DNA of 64,000 nt from contig JBNAKM010000001.1 of the NCBI GenBank assembly GCA_049706655.1, forward strand, positions 372,001 through 436,000, read 5' to 3'. The notes under the pieces are model-generated. The model ran no database searches. It worked only from the letters and a program-made list of their open reading frames with translations, and was not told the DNA's origin. Each line of letters begins with the position of its first letter. Position 1 is the stretch's first letter. Below are positions 52,338 to 63,326 of this stretch, piece after piece. The position numbers and the translations under genes are program-made. The DNA comes from Methanobacterium_D sp049706655. GTDB lineage: Archaea > Methanobacteriota > Methanobacteria > Methanobacteriales > Methanobacteriaceae.

Positions 52338-53006
52338 ATGGAACTTTCAATAATAACAATTTTATTGTTTATTCCAGGAATATTCGTCTTTTTATGGATT
52401 TTTTTAAGTATTATTGGTAGAATAAGGCCTTTTCCAGTTCCATTTTTCATGGGAAAATATCTGGATAGTAGTTACCGGCGTTTAATTCAGCCTCCAGATA
52501 AATTAATAAATAGAAGCGGGATTAAAAAAGGAATGCATGTTTTAGAATTAGGTTGTGGAAGTGGGGCCTTCACTGATTATATTTCAAGGACTGTAGATGA
52601 TAAAGGCAAAGTTTACGCTGCAGATATTCAGCCAGAGATGCTTGATCAGCTTAAAAAGAAATTAATGCATTTTGAAAATAGAAATATTAAAAATGTTACT
52701 ATTCACCAGTGTGATGCATGTAACCTTCCCTTTGAAGATAATCATTTTGATATTGTAGTAATGGTTGCAGTTCTTCAAGAAATCAGAGACACAAAAAAAG
52801 CATTAATAGAAATAAGAAGAGTTTTAAAACCTCAGGGAGTTCTTGCAATTACAGAATTTATTCCTGATCCTGATTATCCACTTAAATCAACTACAATAAA
52901 ACAATGTGAAAATGCAGGATTTTTCTTTGATAAAGTTGAGGGAAGCTTTATAAATTATACAGCACGTTTTACCAAGCCTGATTTTGATTTTGAAAAGTTA
53001 AAATAA
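52338..53006 (+). CDS. Membrane-anchored class I methyltransferase
   Basis: About 222 residues. An N-terminal helix (IITILLFIPGIFVFLWIFLS) anchors the protein. The catalytic domain follows: HVLELGCGSGAFTDYISRTV, VYAADIQPEMLDQLKKK, CDACNLPFEDNHFDIVVMVA, EIRRVLKPQGVLAITEFIPD. This resembles UbiE/MenG-type enzymes acting on lipids or quinone-like molecules (inference). ATG 52338 has GGGGTT upstream. Confidence 0.9.
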   Translation: MELSIITILLFIPGIFVFLWIFLSIIGRIRPFPVPFFMGKYLDSSYRRLIQPPDKLINRSGIKKGMHVLELGCGSGAFTDYISRTVDDKGKVYAADIQPEMLDQLKKKLMHFENRNIKNVTIHQCDACNLPFEDNHFDIVVMVAVLQEIRDTKKALIEIRRVLKPQGVLAITEFIPDPDYPLKSTTIKQCENAGFFFDKVEGSFINYTARFTKPDFDFEKLK

Positions 53007-53119
53007 TTATTAAATTTATTTTAAATATTTTTGATTATTTTGATTAAATTTAAGTAATCTATTATCCAATTATTAAATAAATCTAATTTGCTATTAATTA
53101 ATTGAATATGAGGAATATT

Positions 53120-53814
53120 ATGAAGGTTTTTGAACGACCAGGGCCGGTAAATACTAATGATATTGTAAATATCATAGAAAATACTTCTGATATAGAGTAT
53201 ATAGTCATAGCATCTATTACAGGGGATAGTGCTCTTAAAGTAGCTGAAAGAGTAAAAAATAAAAAAAAATAATCTGTGTTACATGTCCTCAAGGGATGTA
53301 CTGGGAAGTAAATGGGATGGATAAAGATCTCTTTGCGGAAATATCCGAACTAAAAGATAAAAGAGATGAATGGATAAAAGAAGGCCTTAAAAGAGTCCCT
53401 ATGAATGTTACAGACGTAAATAGGAGCAAATTGGAAAAATTAGGTGTTGAGATAGTTCGTGGTACAATTCCACTTTTTGGCCTCACATTTTCAATGAGAT
53501 TGCATTTGCAGAAGATTACTTCTCTTGATGTAATGGCAAAGACACTGGAAATGATTTCTCCGGGTACTCTTGTATCGATGGAATGTGTTTTAATGGCTAC
53601 AGATGCAGGTGTTATTCCAGAAGATGAACTGGTGCTGGCATGTGCAGGTACAGAAATAGGTCTTGATACTCTTTGGGTTTTAAAATCATGTGCATCTGCA
53701 AACTTATTCCATCCTTCAAAAGGTTTCAGATTCGTTGAGTTACTTGCAAAGCCAGGAATTGCTTTGAATCCAGATATAAACATAGAATATTTGAGGTATG
53801 AAGTGGTATTATAA
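53120..53814 (+). pseudogene. Pyruvate kinase C-terminal-like gene broken in an A9 tract
   Basis: Part one (53120-53272) reads KVFERPGPVNTNDIVNIIEN, IVIASITGDSALKVAERVKN and stops after KKK. Adding one A to the A9 run (53261-53269) restores IICVTCPQGMYWEVNGMDKD and the remaining 180 residues to TAA at 53814. The total would be about 231 residues. The layout matches the alpha/beta (C-terminal) domain of pyruvate kinase found as a stand-alone protein in methanogens. GAGG lies 6 bases before ATG 53120. It overlaps the next gene by one base. Real mutation, homopolymer error or slippage cannot be separated here. Confidence 0.75.
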
Positions 53815-54488
53815 TGCCTTATGTTATTTTATACAACACAGTAAGTCTTGATGGCAGAATAACTGGCTTTAATGCAGATGTAGAGCTTTATTATAAACTT
53901 GCATCTAAATGGGATATTGACGCAGTCTTAATGGGAAGTAATACAGTACTGGCTGGATTTGATTCTAGTTTTGAAGAAAGCAATGAAGATTTAGAACTCC
54001 TTAAAAACAGAAAAAAAGACAGTAACGATTCCAGGCCATATCTTATTGTTCCAGATAGTAATGGAAGAATAAGAATCTGGAATGAATTATTTAAAATGCC
54101 TTATTTAAGAGATATCATTGTTTTATGTTCTAAAAATACTCATGAGGAATATCTTAATTTTTTAAAGGAAAGAAAAATTGATTTCATTATTGCAGGTGAA
54201 GATAAAGTTGACCTAAATATTTCATTTCAAAAACTAAGCTCTCATTATGGAATAAGATCCATTAGAGTTGACAGTGGGGGTATTTTAAATGGAATTCTAC
54301 TTCGTGAAGGTTTAGCTGATGAAATTCATGTTTTAATTCACCCCGAACTTGTTGGTGGAATGAAAGAAAATTCATTATTCCATGCACCAGATATAAGCTC
54401 TCTAAATGATGTAGTTAGCCTTAAATTGGCGCATATAAAACAATTGGAGAAAGATATTATTTGGCTAAAATACGAAATAATTAAATGA
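53814..54488 (+). CDS. RibD C-terminal/DHFR-like reductase
   Basis: A 224-residue protein: YVILYNTVSLDGRITGFNAD, DIDAVLMGSNTVLAGFDSSF, a C-terminal IRSIRVDSGGILNGILLREG and GLADEIHVLIHPELVGG. This is the archaeal riboflavin-pathway-type diaminohydroxyphosphoribosylaminopyrimidine reductase fold. The actual substrate may differ. Its ATG overlaps the previous stop, so the two are cotranscribed. Confidence 0.85.
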   Translation: MPYVILYNTVSLDGRITGFNADVELYYKLASKWDIDAVLMGSNTVLAGFDSSFEESNEDLELLKNRKKDSNDSRPYLIVPDSNGRIRIWNELFKMPYLRDIIVLCSKNTHEEYLNFLKERKIDFIIAGEDKVDLNISFQKLSSHYGIRSIRVDSGGILNGILLREGLADEIHVLIHPELVGGMKENSLFHAPDISSLNDVVSLKLAHIKQLEKDIIWLKYEIIK

Positions 54489-54534
54489 ATTTATGATAAA
54501 TATAAATTAATAATTAAATTTTTAACGTGATTTA

Positions 54535-55368
54535 ATGAATAAAAGCAGTATTCTTAAAAAACTTTTAAATTCCAGGAAAACACTAATTATGCCCGATGCA
54601 TATGATGCAATAAGTGCCAAATTAATTGAAAAGGCAGGTTTTAAAGCAGTACAGTGTTCTGGATATAGCTTTTCGATTGCAGCAGGTTATAAAAGTGAAA
54701 CAGATGTTACTTTAAATGAAAATGTTGAATGGACACATAGAATTGTAGAATCGGTAAATGTCCCTGTAATGGCTGATGCTGAAGATGGTTATGGTGGCCC
54801 TGAAGAAGTAATAGAAACCGTCGATAAATTTATTCGAGCAGGAGTGGCAGGATTAAATATTGAAGACCAGATTTTTGATGGTAAAACTCCGTTATCTATT
54901 ATTGATGAAGATTTAATGCTTCAAAAAATAGTAATTACGCGTGAAACAGCTGAAGCAGAAGGAAATAATGATTTTATAATTAACAGCCGTACAGATGCTT
55001 TAAAATCTACTGAAAATAGGGATGAAGGATTGGAAATTGCAATAGATAGAGCTAATCAATATCTTGATGCTGGAGCCGATCTTACATTTATAACGTATGT
55101 TGAAACCATTGAAGAAGTTAAAATGATCACAGAAGATGTTAAAGGTCCAGTTAGTATTGCTGCAGGAATGCCTTATAATATTCAAAATTTTTCAATTGAT
55201 GACTTGATAAAATGTGGAGTTGCACGTATTAGTTTACCTACACTATTAATATTTTCAAGTCTTCATGGAATAAGCAGCTCTCTTGAATACATAAAGGAAG
55301 ATAAACTCACTAAATTCGCTGAAAATAATGCCCTGTATCCTGGAAATAAATTAAGGCAATTATTGTAA
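54535..55368 (+). CDS. Isocitrate lyase/PEP mutase-family enzyme
   Basis: A 277-residue TIM-barrel enzyme: LIMPDAYDAISAKLIEKAGF, VPVMADAEDGYGGPEEVIET with metal-binding acidic residues, GLNIEDQIFDGKTPL, and NDFIINSRTDALKSTEN. The K-K-C-G-H loop of true isocitrate lyase is absent, so a PEP mutase, oxaloacetate decarboxylase or methylisocitrate-lyase-like role is likelier. GTGATT precedes the ATG. Confidence 0.9.
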   Translation: MNKSSILKKLLNSRKTLIMPDAYDAISAKLIEKAGFKAVQCSGYSFSIAAGYKSETDVTLNENVEWTHRIVESVNVPVMADAEDGYGGPEEVIETVDKFIRAGVAGLNIEDQIFDGKTPLSIIDEDLMLQKIVITRETAEAEGNNDFIINSRTDALKSTENRDEGLEIAIDRANQYLDAGADLTFITYVETIEEVKMITEDVKGPVSIAAGMPYNIQNFSIDDLIKCGVARISLPTLLIFSSLHGISSSLEYIKEDKLTKFAENNALYPGNKLRQLL

Positions 55369-55391
55369 TATAGTTAATATGGGGAGTTTTT

Positions 55392-56018
55392 ATGGAACTA
55401 ATAACACAAAGCAACAATTTAAATGATTATATGGAATGTTCAGAAATTATTAACTGTAATAACATTGAAATTCAAAAAATTGGGGAGAATTTAAGTCAGG
55501 GAATAGTAAATGAAATAGCTTTGATTAAAAATGTGTATGAATTTGTAAGGGATGAAATAGGGCACTCTGTAGATGCAGGTAAAAATATAATTACATATAA
55601 CGCATCAGATGTCCTTAAAGAAGGTCATGGCCTTTGTTTTGGTAAATCACATTTATTAGCAGCTATTTTAAGAAGCTTAGATATTCCCGCAGGTTTTTGT
55701 TACCAGCAATTAGAATTTGATTTGGGATTTGGTTTGCATGGATTAAATGCTGTCTATATTAAAAGTCTTCATAAATGGATTAGATTAGATCCTTGTGGAA
55801 ATGAGAATGGAATTAATGCTCAATTCAGTCTTGATAAAGAAATTTTAGCTTACAAAGTTAATGAAGAAAAGGGAGAATTTGATTTTCCAATTATATATGA
55901 TAGGCCAAATGAAAGAATTATTGATATATTAAAAAACAGTGAGAATCTAGATGGAGCTATTGAAAAAGTAGTCAGTACTAACTGGCTGTATGAATTAATG
56001 CAGATAGGTGGAATTTAA
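55392..56018 (+). CDS. Transglutaminase-like cysteine protease-fold protein
   Basis: A 208-residue protein: IKNVYEFVRDEIGHSVDAGK, catalytic Cys in LKEGHGLCFGKSHLLAAILR, His in FGLHGLNAVYIKSLHKWIRL and Asp in LDPCGNENGI. The Cys-His-Asp triad of the transglutaminase fold is complete. The substrate is unknown. GGGGAG precedes the ATG. Confidence 0.92.
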   Translation: MELITQSNNLNDYMECSEIINCNNIEIQKIGENLSQGIVNEIALIKNVYEFVRDEIGHSVDAGKNIITYNASDVLKEGHGLCFGKSHLLAAILRSLDIPAGFCYQQLEFDLGFGLHGLNAVYIKSLHKWIRLDPCGNENGINAQFSLDKEILAYKVNEEKGEFDFPIIYDRPNERIIDILKNSENLDGAIEKVVSTNWLYELMQIGGI

Positions 56019-56038
56019 AAAGAAATTAAAATTAGTAT

Positions 56039-56242
56039 TTATCTTTCATGAGCTATTTTTGATCCAGTAAGAATAACATCATCTTGTGACTCATATTCTT
56101 TATCTGGAAGGGTTTCCATAGCATTTAACACATCCGAATCTGCATTATTCTTTTTTGCTTGCATGATAAGCTCATTTTTACTTGCAGGGTAATTAGTTCC
56201 TTTTAAAAAATTATAAACCGCTTCCGGACTTATTCCTTTCAA
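56039..56242 (-). CDS. DUF2795-like small protein
   Basis: A 67-residue protein: SPEAVYNFLKGTNYPASKNE, LIMQAKKNNADSDVLNAMET, then LPDKEYESQDDVIL. This matches the DUF2795 pattern (G-x-x-Y-P-A, A-x-x-x-x-A-D). Function unknown. TTG start preceded by GGTGATATT. Confidence 0.8.
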   Translation of the reverse strand: MKGISPEAVYNFLKGTNYPASKNELIMQAKKNNADSDVLNAMETLPDKEYESQDDVILTGSKIAHER

Positions 56243-56262
56243 AATATCACCATTTAAATTTT

Positions 56263-56559
56263 TTAAACACTTAAAGTTCGAGTTTCTATTTTTAAAGTAT
56301 CTTTGCTACTTATATTGCTTATTTTATATTCTGCAGTGGATATGAGCTTCTTTGTAGGAATCAACAGTTTATTTTTATTGTCTTTAAATACCCATTCATA
56401 TTGAATAAGTATTTCTTCAAGATCGCGAATAATTTCATCGTTGTATTCATTAAGCCTATTACGAAGTTTAGTTCTGAAAATAAAAGTAGTAACTCCAGAA
56501 TATCTGTAATGCTTTAAAATTTCATATGTTGCTTTAATTACAGATTCTCTTTTTTTCAT
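56263..56559 (-). CDS. Small winged-helix-like protein
   Basis: A 98-residue protein: KKRESVIKATYEILKHYRYS, then LRNRLNEYNDEIIRDLEEIL and IQYEWVFKDNKNKLLIPTKK. The helix-helix-strand layout suggests a winged helix, but I do not recognise a family. GGAGACC precedes the ATG. The inverted repeat just upstream suggests autoregulation. Confidence 0.6.
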   Translation of the reverse strand: MKKRESVIKATYEILKHYRYSGVTTFIFRTKLRNRLNEYNDEIIRDLEEILIQYEWVFKDNKNKLLIPTKKLISTAEYKISNISSKDTLKIETRTLSV

Positions 56560-56580
56560 AGAAATGGTCTCCGCACTATT

Positions 56581-56595
56581 GTATGATCATCATAC
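56581..56595. promoter_or_regulatory. Inverted repeat upstream of the winged-helix-like gene
   Basis: GTATGAT C ATCATAC, 7-bp arms with one base between, 22 bases before the start codon at 56559. Suitable for a dimeric regulator. Confidence 0.45.
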
Positions 56596-56769
56596 CATAA
56601 AAATATTACTTTTTGGATAAAATTTAATAAAACCATTTAAAATATTGTTTATCAAGTACTAATTTTATAAAATATAAATCTGTTTAAAAACGGTTAGAAT
56701 AGGATAAAATATTAGAATAGGCATAGTTTATCGATAAAAAATAAAATAAGGTATTTTAAACACAGGGGC

Positions 56770-56958
56770 TTACATTTTGTCTTTTAACATTCTGCGTTTC
56801 ATTCTAAGAAGTTCAAGCTTGTTTTCCATCATGCTAATTTTTATTTCTAATTTTTTAACTGCAAGCTCCATTTTTTCTTCTTCAGAAAACTGTTCCATCA
56901 TCCATCCTAACATCATGCTCTTATTCATCATTTTATGTTTCATCATACTTTCATGCAT
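56770..56958 (-). CDS. Methionine-rich small protein
   Basis: About 62 residues with roughly a quarter methionine in its first 20 positions: MHESMMKHKMMNKSMMLGWM. A charged coiled coil follows (KMELAVKKLEIKISMMENKL). ATG 56958 is preferred because GAGGTGAT precedes it; GTG 56967 is the alternative. Met/His clusters recall copper-binding proteins, but a packing role for a coiled coil is equally possible. Confidence 0.65.
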   Translation of the reverse strand: MHESMMKHKMMNKSMMLGWMMEQFSEEEKMELAVKKLEIKISMMENKLELLRMKRRMLKDKM

Positions 56959-57090
56959 ATTCATCACCTCTTTTACTTAAAGATAAATTATAGTATTACT
57001 AATATTTAAGATGTTAAGAACAAATTTTTCAAAAATTAGTTCAGACATTTATTTATATTTTTTAAATAATGGGGCTTAAAATAATCAAAA

Positions 57091-57681
57091 TTAGATTTCA
57101 TTAAGTTTAGGGAGAATGATAATTCCTTCTTCCTCATCACCAAATTCTATAAAATTTCCTTTAAGATAGAATATTCCATTTAAAACAAGTAGTGCTGCAT
57201 CTAATTCATGTTCATTTACATTATTTGGTATTTTATAGTATTTAACGATACTCTCTGGGTTTTTAAGTCCTAATACTTTCTGTATAGTCCTTGGATGGGA
57301 TTCTATAACTTCATAACTTTCTTTTAACTTGTCTGCAATCTCAATTCCTCTTTCAGTAAGTGCTCTCATACCTCTAAATGTTAAAGGTAATGTTCTCCCA
57401 TATTTCCTCATTTCAATTTCAGCAGCTCTAAAATGACCTCCAACTTCGCTGCAGCCGCATTTATTACTTAAACAACACCTTCCACTTGGAAGAGATAATG
57501 GAGCATCAATAACAATTAATGATGGATTATTCTCTGCAATAAATTCTAAAATTTGATTATCACTAAAGAGGGTTTTAAAATAAAGTTTATTATGGTCTAA
57601 AAAGCAAATACCTGTGGGATTTTTTGGTTTTCCAGCCAGATCAATTCCCATAATCTTAAAATTATTAGTTATATTTTTCAT
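57091..57681 (-). CDS. DUF429-domain protein
   Basis: A 196-residue protein: FKIMGIDLAGKPKNPTGICF, SLIVIDAPLSLPSGRC, then GHFRAAEIEMRKYGRTLPLT and YEVIESHPRTIQKVLGLK. The DUF429 RNase-H-like fold is recognisable, with a Cys-rich insert (CCLSNKCGC). Function unknown. Confidence 0.88.
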   Translation of the reverse strand: MKNITNNFKIMGIDLAGKPKNPTGICFLDHNKLYFKTLFSDNQILEFIAENNPSLIVIDAPLSLPSGRCCLSNKCGCSEVGGHFRAAEIEMRKYGRTLPLTFRGMRALTERGIEIADKLKESYEVIESHPRTIQKVLGLKNPESIVKYYKIPNNVNEHELDAALLVLNGIFYLKGNFIEFGDEEEGIIILPKLNEI

Positions 57682-57698
57682 AATCTAAAAAGGAAAAA

Positions 57699-58220
57699 TT
57701 AGTATTTTTCATTGTAAATAACTTGTTCAACGCGTCTTCTTGGTGGTGCTTTTGGTTCTTCGTCAGGATAACCAAGAGGAATGAGGGCTACAGGCCTTAC
57801 GTGTGCAGGTAAATTTAATTCTGTAGCAATATCTTCTTCTTTAAACGCCCCAACCCAAGCAGAGCCTAATCCTAGATCATAAGCTCTAAGCATCATGTTT
57901 AATGCTGCGCACGTTGCATCCTGTATGCAGTAAAGATTCCTACCTCTTTCACCGTAGCGTGCGCCTGCACTTGCTTCATTTGCGCAAACTACAATTAAAA
58001 CTGGGGCTTTAGCCACAAATTCCTGAACATATGCAGCTATTCCTATCTTAACTTTAGTATTCTGGTCTTTAACTATTATAGCATCCCAGCTTTGCAAATC
58101 ACCTGCTGAAGGAGCCCAAATACCTGCTTCCACTATTTTTTCAATTAATTCATCATCAGGGATTTTGTCTTTAAATTTACGGATACTTCTTCTCTTTGTT
58201 ATTGCTTCCAGTAATTCCAT
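57699..58220 (-). CDS. Nitroreductase-family FMN protein
   Basis: About 173 residues: LLEAITKRRSIRKFKDKIPD, VEAGIWAPSAGDLQSWDAII, LGLGSAWVGAFKEEDIATEL, ALIPLGYPDEEPKAPPRR. The FMN-binding motifs are complete. Substrate unknown. ATG 58220 is preferred since GAGG lies upstream of it. Downstream of taw2 on the same strand. Confidence 0.88.
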   Translation of the reverse strand: MELLEAITKRRSIRKFKDKIPDDELIEKIVEAGIWAPSAGDLQSWDAIIVKDQNTKVKIGIAAYVQEFVAKAPVLIVVCANEASAGARYGERGRNLYCIQDATCAALNMMLRAYDLGLGSAWVGAFKEEDIATELNLPAHVRPVALIPLGYPDEEPKAPPRRRVEQVIYNEKY

Positions 58221-58255
58221 AAAAATCAATCCTCAATTAATTATTAATTTTGAAG

Positions 58256-58981
58256 TTAATTTATTTTTGCATCAATTACCACATGATAAACGCCGGGTGA
58301 ATATTTTTTAATGATTCTCTTTTTTAATATTTCCACTTCACGGTCACCTGCAGCATCAATAATCCTTTGTGGAGGTCTTTTAAATTTTAAAAGATCAGGA
58401 ACAGATTCATGATAGTGAATAATTCCTCCAGGTTTTACTATTTCCATTGCAGCCTCTAAATATTCATGCGTATTTCCAATGTATCCCATATGGACCCTAT
58501 CTGCAATTCCCTTTGGAGCTAACTCCCTGCAATCACCTAATATCGGCTCTATTATATTTTTTACTTTATTAAGAACAATATTGTCTTTTAAATAACCATA
58601 AGATACTGGATTAATTTCTATTGAATAAATTTTTCCTGGATTTGAATGCACAGCCATGGGTATTGAGAAGTATCCAATACCTGCAAACATATCTACTACT
58701 ACTTCGCCGTCATTTACAATGTTTCCAATCCTCATGCGTTCTGTAGTATTTCCTTTAGACCACATAATTTTAGCAACGTCCAGTTTAAAGAAGCAGTGAT
58801 TCTCTCTATGTATAGTTTCTGTATTGTCTCCAACAAGTATTTGAACATCTGGTTCTCTTTTAGGACCATTTATTCTTCCCAATTTTACTATACGCTTTAC
58901 TTCTGGGATATCAAGCAGTTCCTGTAAATTTGCTGGTTCATTTTTTAAAAGTAGAATATCACCGATGACTTTGCCTTTCAT
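58256..58981 (-). CDS. taw2: tRNA(Phe) wyosine-pathway aminocarboxypropyltransferase Taw2
   Basis: A 241-residue Trm5/TYW2-type enzyme: VKRIVKLGRINGPKREPDVQ, VVVDMFAGIGYFSIPMAVH (SAM motif I), KIYSIEINPVSYGYLKDNIV, then ADRVHMGYIGNTHEYLEAA. The G-Y-I-G-N-T loop in place of the N-L-P motif of Trm5 favours Taw2, which adds the 3-amino-3-carboxypropyl group of SAM to imG-14 at G37. The start has no clear ribosome binding site and may be leaderless. Confidence 0.85.
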   Translation of the reverse strand: MKGKVIGDILLLKNEPANLQELLDIPEVKRIVKLGRINGPKREPDVQILVGDNTETIHRENHCFFKLDVAKIMWSKGNTTERMRIGNIVNDGEVVVDMFAGIGYFSIPMAVHSNPGKIYSIEINPVSYGYLKDNIVLNKVKNIIEPILGDCRELAPKGIADRVHMGYIGNTHEYLEAAMEIVKPGGIIHYHESVPDLLKFKRPPQRIIDAAGDREVEILKKRIIKKYSPGVYHVVIDAKIN

Positions 58982-59418
58982 GTACTATGATTGATATCAG
59001 ATATTTTTAAATATTTTCATGAATTGAAATTAAATATAAATCAAAAACTATAAAAAATATGAATTATAAGAATAGGTTATATTAGGGTAATATTTTATCT
59101 TAATTAATTCTTAGTTTCTTTATAACTAAAATAATAGAAAAAAATTATTAAAAATTATTTAAAAATATTAACATATGTCTAAATTTTTATTTAAAGTTCT
59201 TCAGATTTGTTTTAATTTCTATTTATATTGCATAAATAAGAAAATTAGGCAAATATAACTAAAAATATTGGCTTTATTAGTAAATAAATCTTGAATAAGG
59301 CTTTAGATTTTAAAATTAGCACAAATTAAAACAAGTAATCTTTATATAATATGAACTACCATATTAGGGAATAGGAAACTATTTTTATTTAAATTTTGTA
59401 TTTTTTTGAGGTGTATTC
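58982..59418 (+). promoter_or_regulatory. 437-base intergenic region with the psmB promoter
   Basis: No gene seen. TTTATATAA at 59341-59349 is a good TATA box about 70 bases before the proteasome ATG, and GAGGTG at about 59410 is the ribosome binding site. The remaining sequence is AT-rich with no repeat or hairpin that I would defend. Confidence 0.55.
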
Positions 59419-60042
59419 ATGAATGATGAAAACAGATTAAAAGGAACTACAACTGTTGGATTAAAATGTAAAGACGGGGTTGTTCTTGCTACTGAAAGAA
59501 GGGCTAGTATGGGTAATTTAATCGCTCATAAGAATGCCGATAAAATTTTTAAAATTGACGATCACATTGGGGCAACCATTGCTGGATCAGTATCCGATGC
59601 CCAGAGTCTCATGAAATATATAAGCGCGGAAGTAGCTCTCTACAGATTAAGAAACGGTGCAAGAATAAGCATTGAATCCGCAGCAACATTAACATCAAAC
59701 ATATTACATTCATCAAGGTTTTATCCATTCTTTGTTCAATCATTAATCGGAGGAGTCGACGATAAAGGCCCTGCATTATTCTCATTAGACCCTACAGGAG
59801 GGGTAATAGGAGATAAAATGATTTCAACTGGCTCAGGTTCTCCTTTTGCTTATGGTGTTCTTGAAGACAGATATCATGAAGATATGGATGTTGAAGAAGG
59901 AATAGACGTAGCAGTTAGAGCAATACAATCTGCAATGGAAAGAGACACTTATTCTGGTAACGGAGTTAGAGTTGCAGTAATAACTAAAGAAGGATTTAAA
60001 ATGCTTCCTGAAGAAGAGGTAATAAGTAGATTAAGAAAATAA
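59419..60042 (+). CDS. psmB: Proteasome subunit beta
   Basis: A 207-residue beta subunit. A nine-residue propeptide (MNDENRLKG) precedes the catalytic Thr in TTTVGLKCKDGVVLATERRA. Downstream GATIAGSVSDAQSLMKYISA, and GSGSPFAYGVLEDRYHEDMD are typical. After self-cleavage Thr10 is the nucleophile of the 20S proteasome. The alpha subunit gene is not in the window. aCPSF1 follows. Confidence 0.97.
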   Translation: MNDENRLKGTTTVGLKCKDGVVLATERRASMGNLIAHKNADKIFKIDDHIGATIAGSVSDAQSLMKYISAEVALYRLRNGARISIESAATLTSNILHSSRFYPFFVQSLIGGVDDKGPALFSLDPTGGVIGDKMISTGSGSPFAYGVLEDRYHEDMDVEEGIDVAVRAIQSAMERDTYSGNGVRVAVITKEGFKMLPEEEVISRLRK

Positions 60043-60132
60043 ATTAAACTTTTTTTAACCCCTTTTAATATTAAAATTAATTATTACTAAATTTATTTAG
60101 ACTGTAAGGAATTTTACAGCATTTTCTATTTT

Positions 60133-62050
<1,918 letters not shown>

Positions 62051-62281
62051 AGTTTTCAATTTTTTAAAATTAAACTTTTTTTAAACTATTTTTTATTTTT
62101 AAAACTTCTATTTTTTATACATATTTTAGCCAATTAAATAATTTCATTAACTTTTTTTCTTATTCTTTAACTGATTTTCAAATTAAGTAATGCTATTTTA
62201 TATCTTATTATCAAAATATTTAATAATTATTATCAATATATTATTACTTAACTCCTTTCTTAATGCTCTGGAAGCTAATGT

Positions 62282-63118
62282 ATGAAATTAAAATCATTTA
62301 TAGAAAAAACAATACTTGTAAATGAAACTGTAAATACGTCTAACAGTGCTAAAAACTCTATAAATAAAAACTATTTGCATGGAAATGATTTTTATTCATC
62401 TAATGAACTGGAGGAAATCTTCAGTAAATGGATACAATATACAGAAGACACAGATTTAAAAATAGGTTTAAAAATTATTTTAAAGCTTATTTCGCATAAA
62501 AACGAAAATATAAGAATTTCAGCTTTAAGTAAATTATATTTTTTAATAGAAAATGAATATATTCAACAAATTATTCTTAAAGAATTGAAAAATATGCCAA
62601 AAAATGAAAATAGAAAATCTGCAGAATATGCGTTAGAATCTATAGCTTTAGAAGTTCATAAATTTGAATTATTTGACATTACATCTGATTTATTGGTTAA
62701 TGTAGAAAATAAAATTAATTTAAAATTAAGATTTAAATTTCTATTAAATATCTCAAATGATTTGTATAACGTTATTTTAGCAAACATACAATCATTAAGT
62801 AATCTTAAAGAAATCAAGAATTTACTAAAAATATTTAACCCTCAAATAAGTATTATGATACCTTATTTAAAAGATATAGACTATATGGATAATGAAAATT
62901 TAATAAAAGATGAAATCATCATAGATAAATCAAAAATGAAAATCAATAAAGGAGAATCAATAGAAAGTTTAGCAAAATTATATTCCCTTACTTTTACTGA
63001 AAAAGGACATTTACGAAGATTAATAACTTTACTTGATGATAAAGAATATGAAATTCAACAAATTGGAGTCAATTCTTTAATAAATATAGTTGAAGCCATC
63101 TTAAGAAATTCTAATTAG
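62282..63118 (+). CDS. Helical-repeat protein of unknown function
   Basis: A 278-residue, Asn/Lys/Ile-rich protein. It is helical throughout, with HEAT-like units such as LKIGLKIILKLISHKNENIR then ISALSKLYFLIENEYIQQII, and a C-terminal LRRLITLLDDKEYEIQQIGV. No enzyme motif seen. The very AT-rich codon use is stronger than in its neighbours. It sits between aCPSF1 and purM. A GGAAGC at 6 bases may serve as ribosome binding site. Confidence 0.7.
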   Translation: MKLKSFIEKTILVNETVNTSNSAKNSINKNYLHGNDFYSSNELEEIFSKWIQYTEDTDLKIGLKIILKLISHKNENIRISALSKLYFLIENEYIQQIILKELKNMPKNENRKSAEYALESIALEVHKFELFDITSDLLVNVENKINLKLRFKFLLNISNDLYNVILANIQSLSNLKEIKNLLKIFNPQISIMIPYLKDIDYMDNENLIKDEIIIDKSKMKINKGESIESLAKLYSLTFTEKGHLRRLITLLDDKEYEIQQIGVNSLINIVEAILRNSN

Positions 63119-63326
63119 AAAAACTCATAAAATCATTTTTAGTTCTTAAACAAAATAAATATAAAAAGTTATTAGCTAAATTAAAATATTTATTAAAATA
63201 GTTATATAAAAATAAGTTAATCTTCTATTTATTAAGAATATCTAAAAAGTTTTATAGTGCATTGCCAAATACTATTTATATTAACTTAATTTTAAATCTT
63301 TCAAAAAATTTATTTTGGTGAATTAC

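Noticed and set aside
53289..53783. Minus-strand open frame of 164 codons
   Set aside because: Mirror of the pyruvate-kinase-C-like gene; no start signal and no recognisable protein.
58982..59340. Possible replication origin in an AT-rich gap
   Set aside because: No repeated origin-recognition boxes and no orc1/cdc6 gene nearby.
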